This document shows positions 5,057 to 6,315 of a stretch of DNA of 6,315 bases, piece by piece. The notes under the pieces are model-generated. The model did no database searches, had not been told where the DNA came from, and saw nothing but the letters and a program-made list of their open reading frames with translations. This DNA is from Desulfobacterales bacterium (GTDB lineage: Bacteria > Desulfobacterota > Desulfobacteria > Desulfobacterales > JAFDCJ01): positions 1,331,760-1,338,074 of the forward strand of contig CP070771.1 of NCBI GenBank assembly GCA_020345785.1, written 5' to 3'. Within the stretch, counting starts at the first letter, position 1. The number at the start of each line of letters is the position of its first letter. The translations under genes and the position numbers were made by a program.

Positions 5057-5242
5057 GAACATCGAACATCGAACTTCCAACATCGAATTTTGAATGATAA
5101 TAGCGGAAGAAACGGAAACAGTCAAAAATTTTGGACAATAGATTTTCGAATGCAAATTCAATTCTAAATTTTAAATGAAATTGCGGAGCATAGCGACATC
5201 ATTATTCGATGTTCACTGTTGGACGTTCGATGTTCGACGTTC
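5057..5242. repeat. Inverted pair of heptamer arrays (GAACATC / GATGTTC)
   Basis: The left arm (5057-5088) is an in-phase series of 7-bp units near GAACATC; units can be followed for about two more periods on each side. The right arm (5204-5242) is its reverse complement in style, units near GATGTTC. The left arm (32 nt) aligns with the complement of the right arm (39 nt) with two substitutions and one 7-nt gap, so the arms differ by one unit. The 115-bp centre is AT-rich. The right arm is followed by a short T-run (5246-5250), so a hairpin plus U-run could attenuate transcription entering cydA, but the loop is long. The remaining spacer to 5324 shows only a weak -10-like TATAAG (5305-5310) without a good -35. 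Confidence 0.8.
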
Positions 5243-5338
5243 ATCTTTTTATTGTTCGATATTCGTTATCCTGCGGTTCGCTGTTCCGACCAGGTGAAGT
5301 TTCATATAAGTTTAATCAGACAGTAAGGAGGCTAATTA

Positions 5339-6265
5339 ATGGACGTATTATTGCTTTCAAGGCTGCAGTTTACCGCCACGACACTGTTCCACTTTTTATT
5401 TGTCCCGTTGACATTGGGACTTTCCATTCTGGTGGCCCTCATGGAAACCCAGTATGTCAGAACCGGCAATCAGATCTATCTGAAGATGACCAAATTTTGG
5501 GGCAAACTGTTTTTAATTAACTTTGCCGTCGGCATTGTTACCGGCATCACGCTCGAATTTCAGTTTGGAACCAACTGGTCCCGATATTCAGCGTACGTGG
5601 GTGACGTCTTCGGCTCGCTGCTTACCATTGAGGCCACGGCAGCCTTTTTTCTGGAATCCACCCTGATCGGGGTCTGGGTGTTCGGCTGGAAAAAACTTTC
5701 TGCCAAAGCGCATGCGGCCGTCATGTGGCTTGTTGCCGGCGCCAGCAATTTATCAGCTCTTTGGATTTTAACCGCCAACGGCTGGATGCAGCATCCGGTT
5801 GGTTTCGCCATTAAAAATGAGCGGGCCGAACTGCAGGACTTTGCGGCGGTGGTCTTCAACAAATTCAGCATTCTGCAGATTTTACACGTCATTCCGGCCT
5901 CCCTGCTGGCAGGCGCTTTTTTTGTCATGGGAATCAGCGCCTATCACCTTCTCAAAAAACAGAACATTGAATTTTTTACCAAATCGTTTCGCCTCGGTTT
6001 GGTGTTTGGATTCATTTTTTCGATTTTCGTGGTCCTTGAGGGTGATTTTCACGCCCGCCACGTTACCGAGACGCAGCCCGCCAAACTGGCTGCCATGGAA
6101 TCCCTGTGGGAAACAACTGATAGGGCTCCTATTTATCTGCTGGCCTTACCGGACGAGAAAAATGAAAAAAATACCGTCCAGCTGGGTGCCATACCCGGAC
6201 TGCTCAGCTTTCTGGGTCACCACAATTTTAATGCCGAAGTCAAGGGCTTAAAGGATTTTCCATAG
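5339..6265 (+). CDS. cydA: Cytochrome bd quinol oxidase subunit I, interrupted by a frameshift
   Basis: CydA oxidises quinol and reduces oxygen to water in the inner membrane, carrying hemes b558, b595 and d. This frame gives 308 residues, against roughly 430-520 for the family. Conserved residues are present: H18 (E. coli H19, high-spin heme ligand), E98 and E106 in TIEATAAFFLEST (E. coli E99, E107), H183 (E. coli H186, heme b558), and the quinol loop GDFHARHVTETQPAKLAAMESLW with K249 and E254 (E. coli K252, E257). Six hydrophobic segments cover residues 10-235. The gene starts after AAGGAGG (5325-5331), 7 nt from ATG. The frame ends at TAG 6263-6265 just after GLKDFP, where homologues continue with DERPPV; that sequence is present in another frame at once. 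One base appears missing at about 6257-6262, most simply a C. The stop would remove the second b558 ligand. Either a sequencing or assembly error or a true pseudogene. Confidence 0.92.
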   Translation: MDVLLLSRLQFTATTLFHFLFVPLTLGLSILVALMETQYVRTGNQIYLKMTKFWGKLFLINFAVGIVTGITLEFQFGTNWSRYSAYVGDVFGSLLTIEATAAFFLESTLIGVWVFGWKKLSAKAHAAVMWLVAGASNLSALWILTANGWMQHPVGFAIKNERAELQDFAAVVFNKFSILQILHVIPASLLAGAFFVMGISAYHLLKKQNIEFFTKSFRLGLVFGFIFSIFVVLEGDFHARHVTETQPAKLAAMESLWETTDRAPIYLLALPDEKNEKNTVQLGAIPGLLSFLGHHNFNAEVKGLKDFP

Positions 6266-6315
6266 ATGAGCGACCGCCGGTTTTGCTCACATTTCTCTCT
6301 TTCAGGACCATGGTA
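6262..6315 (+). CDS. cydA: Continuation of cydA in the -1 frame (partial, runs off window)
   Basis: Reading from 6262, the frame gives IDERPPVLLTFLSFRTMV with no stop to the window end. This is the segment expected directly after GLKDFP in CydA, and SFRTMV corresponds to the region carrying the methionine ligand of heme b558 (M393 in E. coli). The two pieces join without loss if one base is restored, so they are one gene. The rest, including the conserved GRGRQPW segment and any cydB, lies beyond the window. Confidence 0.8.
   Translation, partial: MDERPPVLLTFLSFRTMV

Noticed and set aside
5560..6251. Open frames of 122 codons (minus) and 150 codons (plus) within cydA
   Set aside because: They are shadows of cydA in other frames; the cydA frame has clear family residues.
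6251..6265. Programmed -1 ribosomal frameshift in cydA
   Set aside because: The sequence ATTTTCCATAG does not form an X-XXY-YYZ slippery heptamer and cydA homologues are not known to me to use one; a missing base is simpler.

Overview
The window looks like an accessory stretch of a Desulfobacterota (deltaproteobacterial, Desulfobacterales-like) chromosome, or a metagenome contig from that group. I infer this from gene content (a DUF1786 protein, and an Rrf2 regulator beside a cytochrome bd oxidase gene), the moderate base composition, and the repeat-rich spacers. No rRNA, tRNA or CRISPR array is visible.

Layout. 1-105: edge of an octamer repeat, no gene. 106-1182 (-): DUF1786 protein with an ASKHA-like phosphate-binding N-terminus. 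1183-1666: divergent spacer with three consecutive stem-loops. 1667-2776 (+): RND-type periplasmic adaptor with no pump gene after it. 2777-3417: convergent spacer with a purine-rich heptamer tract, a 372-bp non-coding MITE-like element with perfect 24-bp terminal inverted repeats, and a second heptamer tract. 3418-3999 (-): lipoprotein with a carboxypeptidase-regulatory-like fold. 4000-4519: divergent spacer with an 11-bp hairpin and a promoter/operator. 4520-4981 (+): Rrf2 regulator with three cysteines placed as in [2Fe-2S] members. 4982-5338: heptamer repeats, including an inverted pair. 5339-6315 (+): cydA, cytochrome bd quinol oxidase subunit I, broken by a single-base frameshift at about 6257-6262 and cut by the window edge.

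Working together. The only clear functional unit is rrf2-cydA: an iron-sulfur or redox-sensing repressor next to a high-affinity quinol oxidase used by anaerobes and microaerobes against oxygen. The adaptor, lipoprotein and DUF1786 genes look like single-gene units.

The most unusual structure is in the spacers. All three genes with a visible non-edge 3' end (adaptor, lipoprotein, rrf2) run into a degenerate tandem array of 7-bp units at the stop codon. On the coding strand each unit tends to begin with GG, although consensus differs between genes (about GGACAGA, GGTTAAA and GGTTCAG). In two genes the array also encodes the last 11-12 residues. A fourth, inverted heptamer array precedes cydA. 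On the antisense strand the tracts are C-rich, G-poor and carry CC about every 7 nt, which suggests a testable role as antisense Rho-entry sites.
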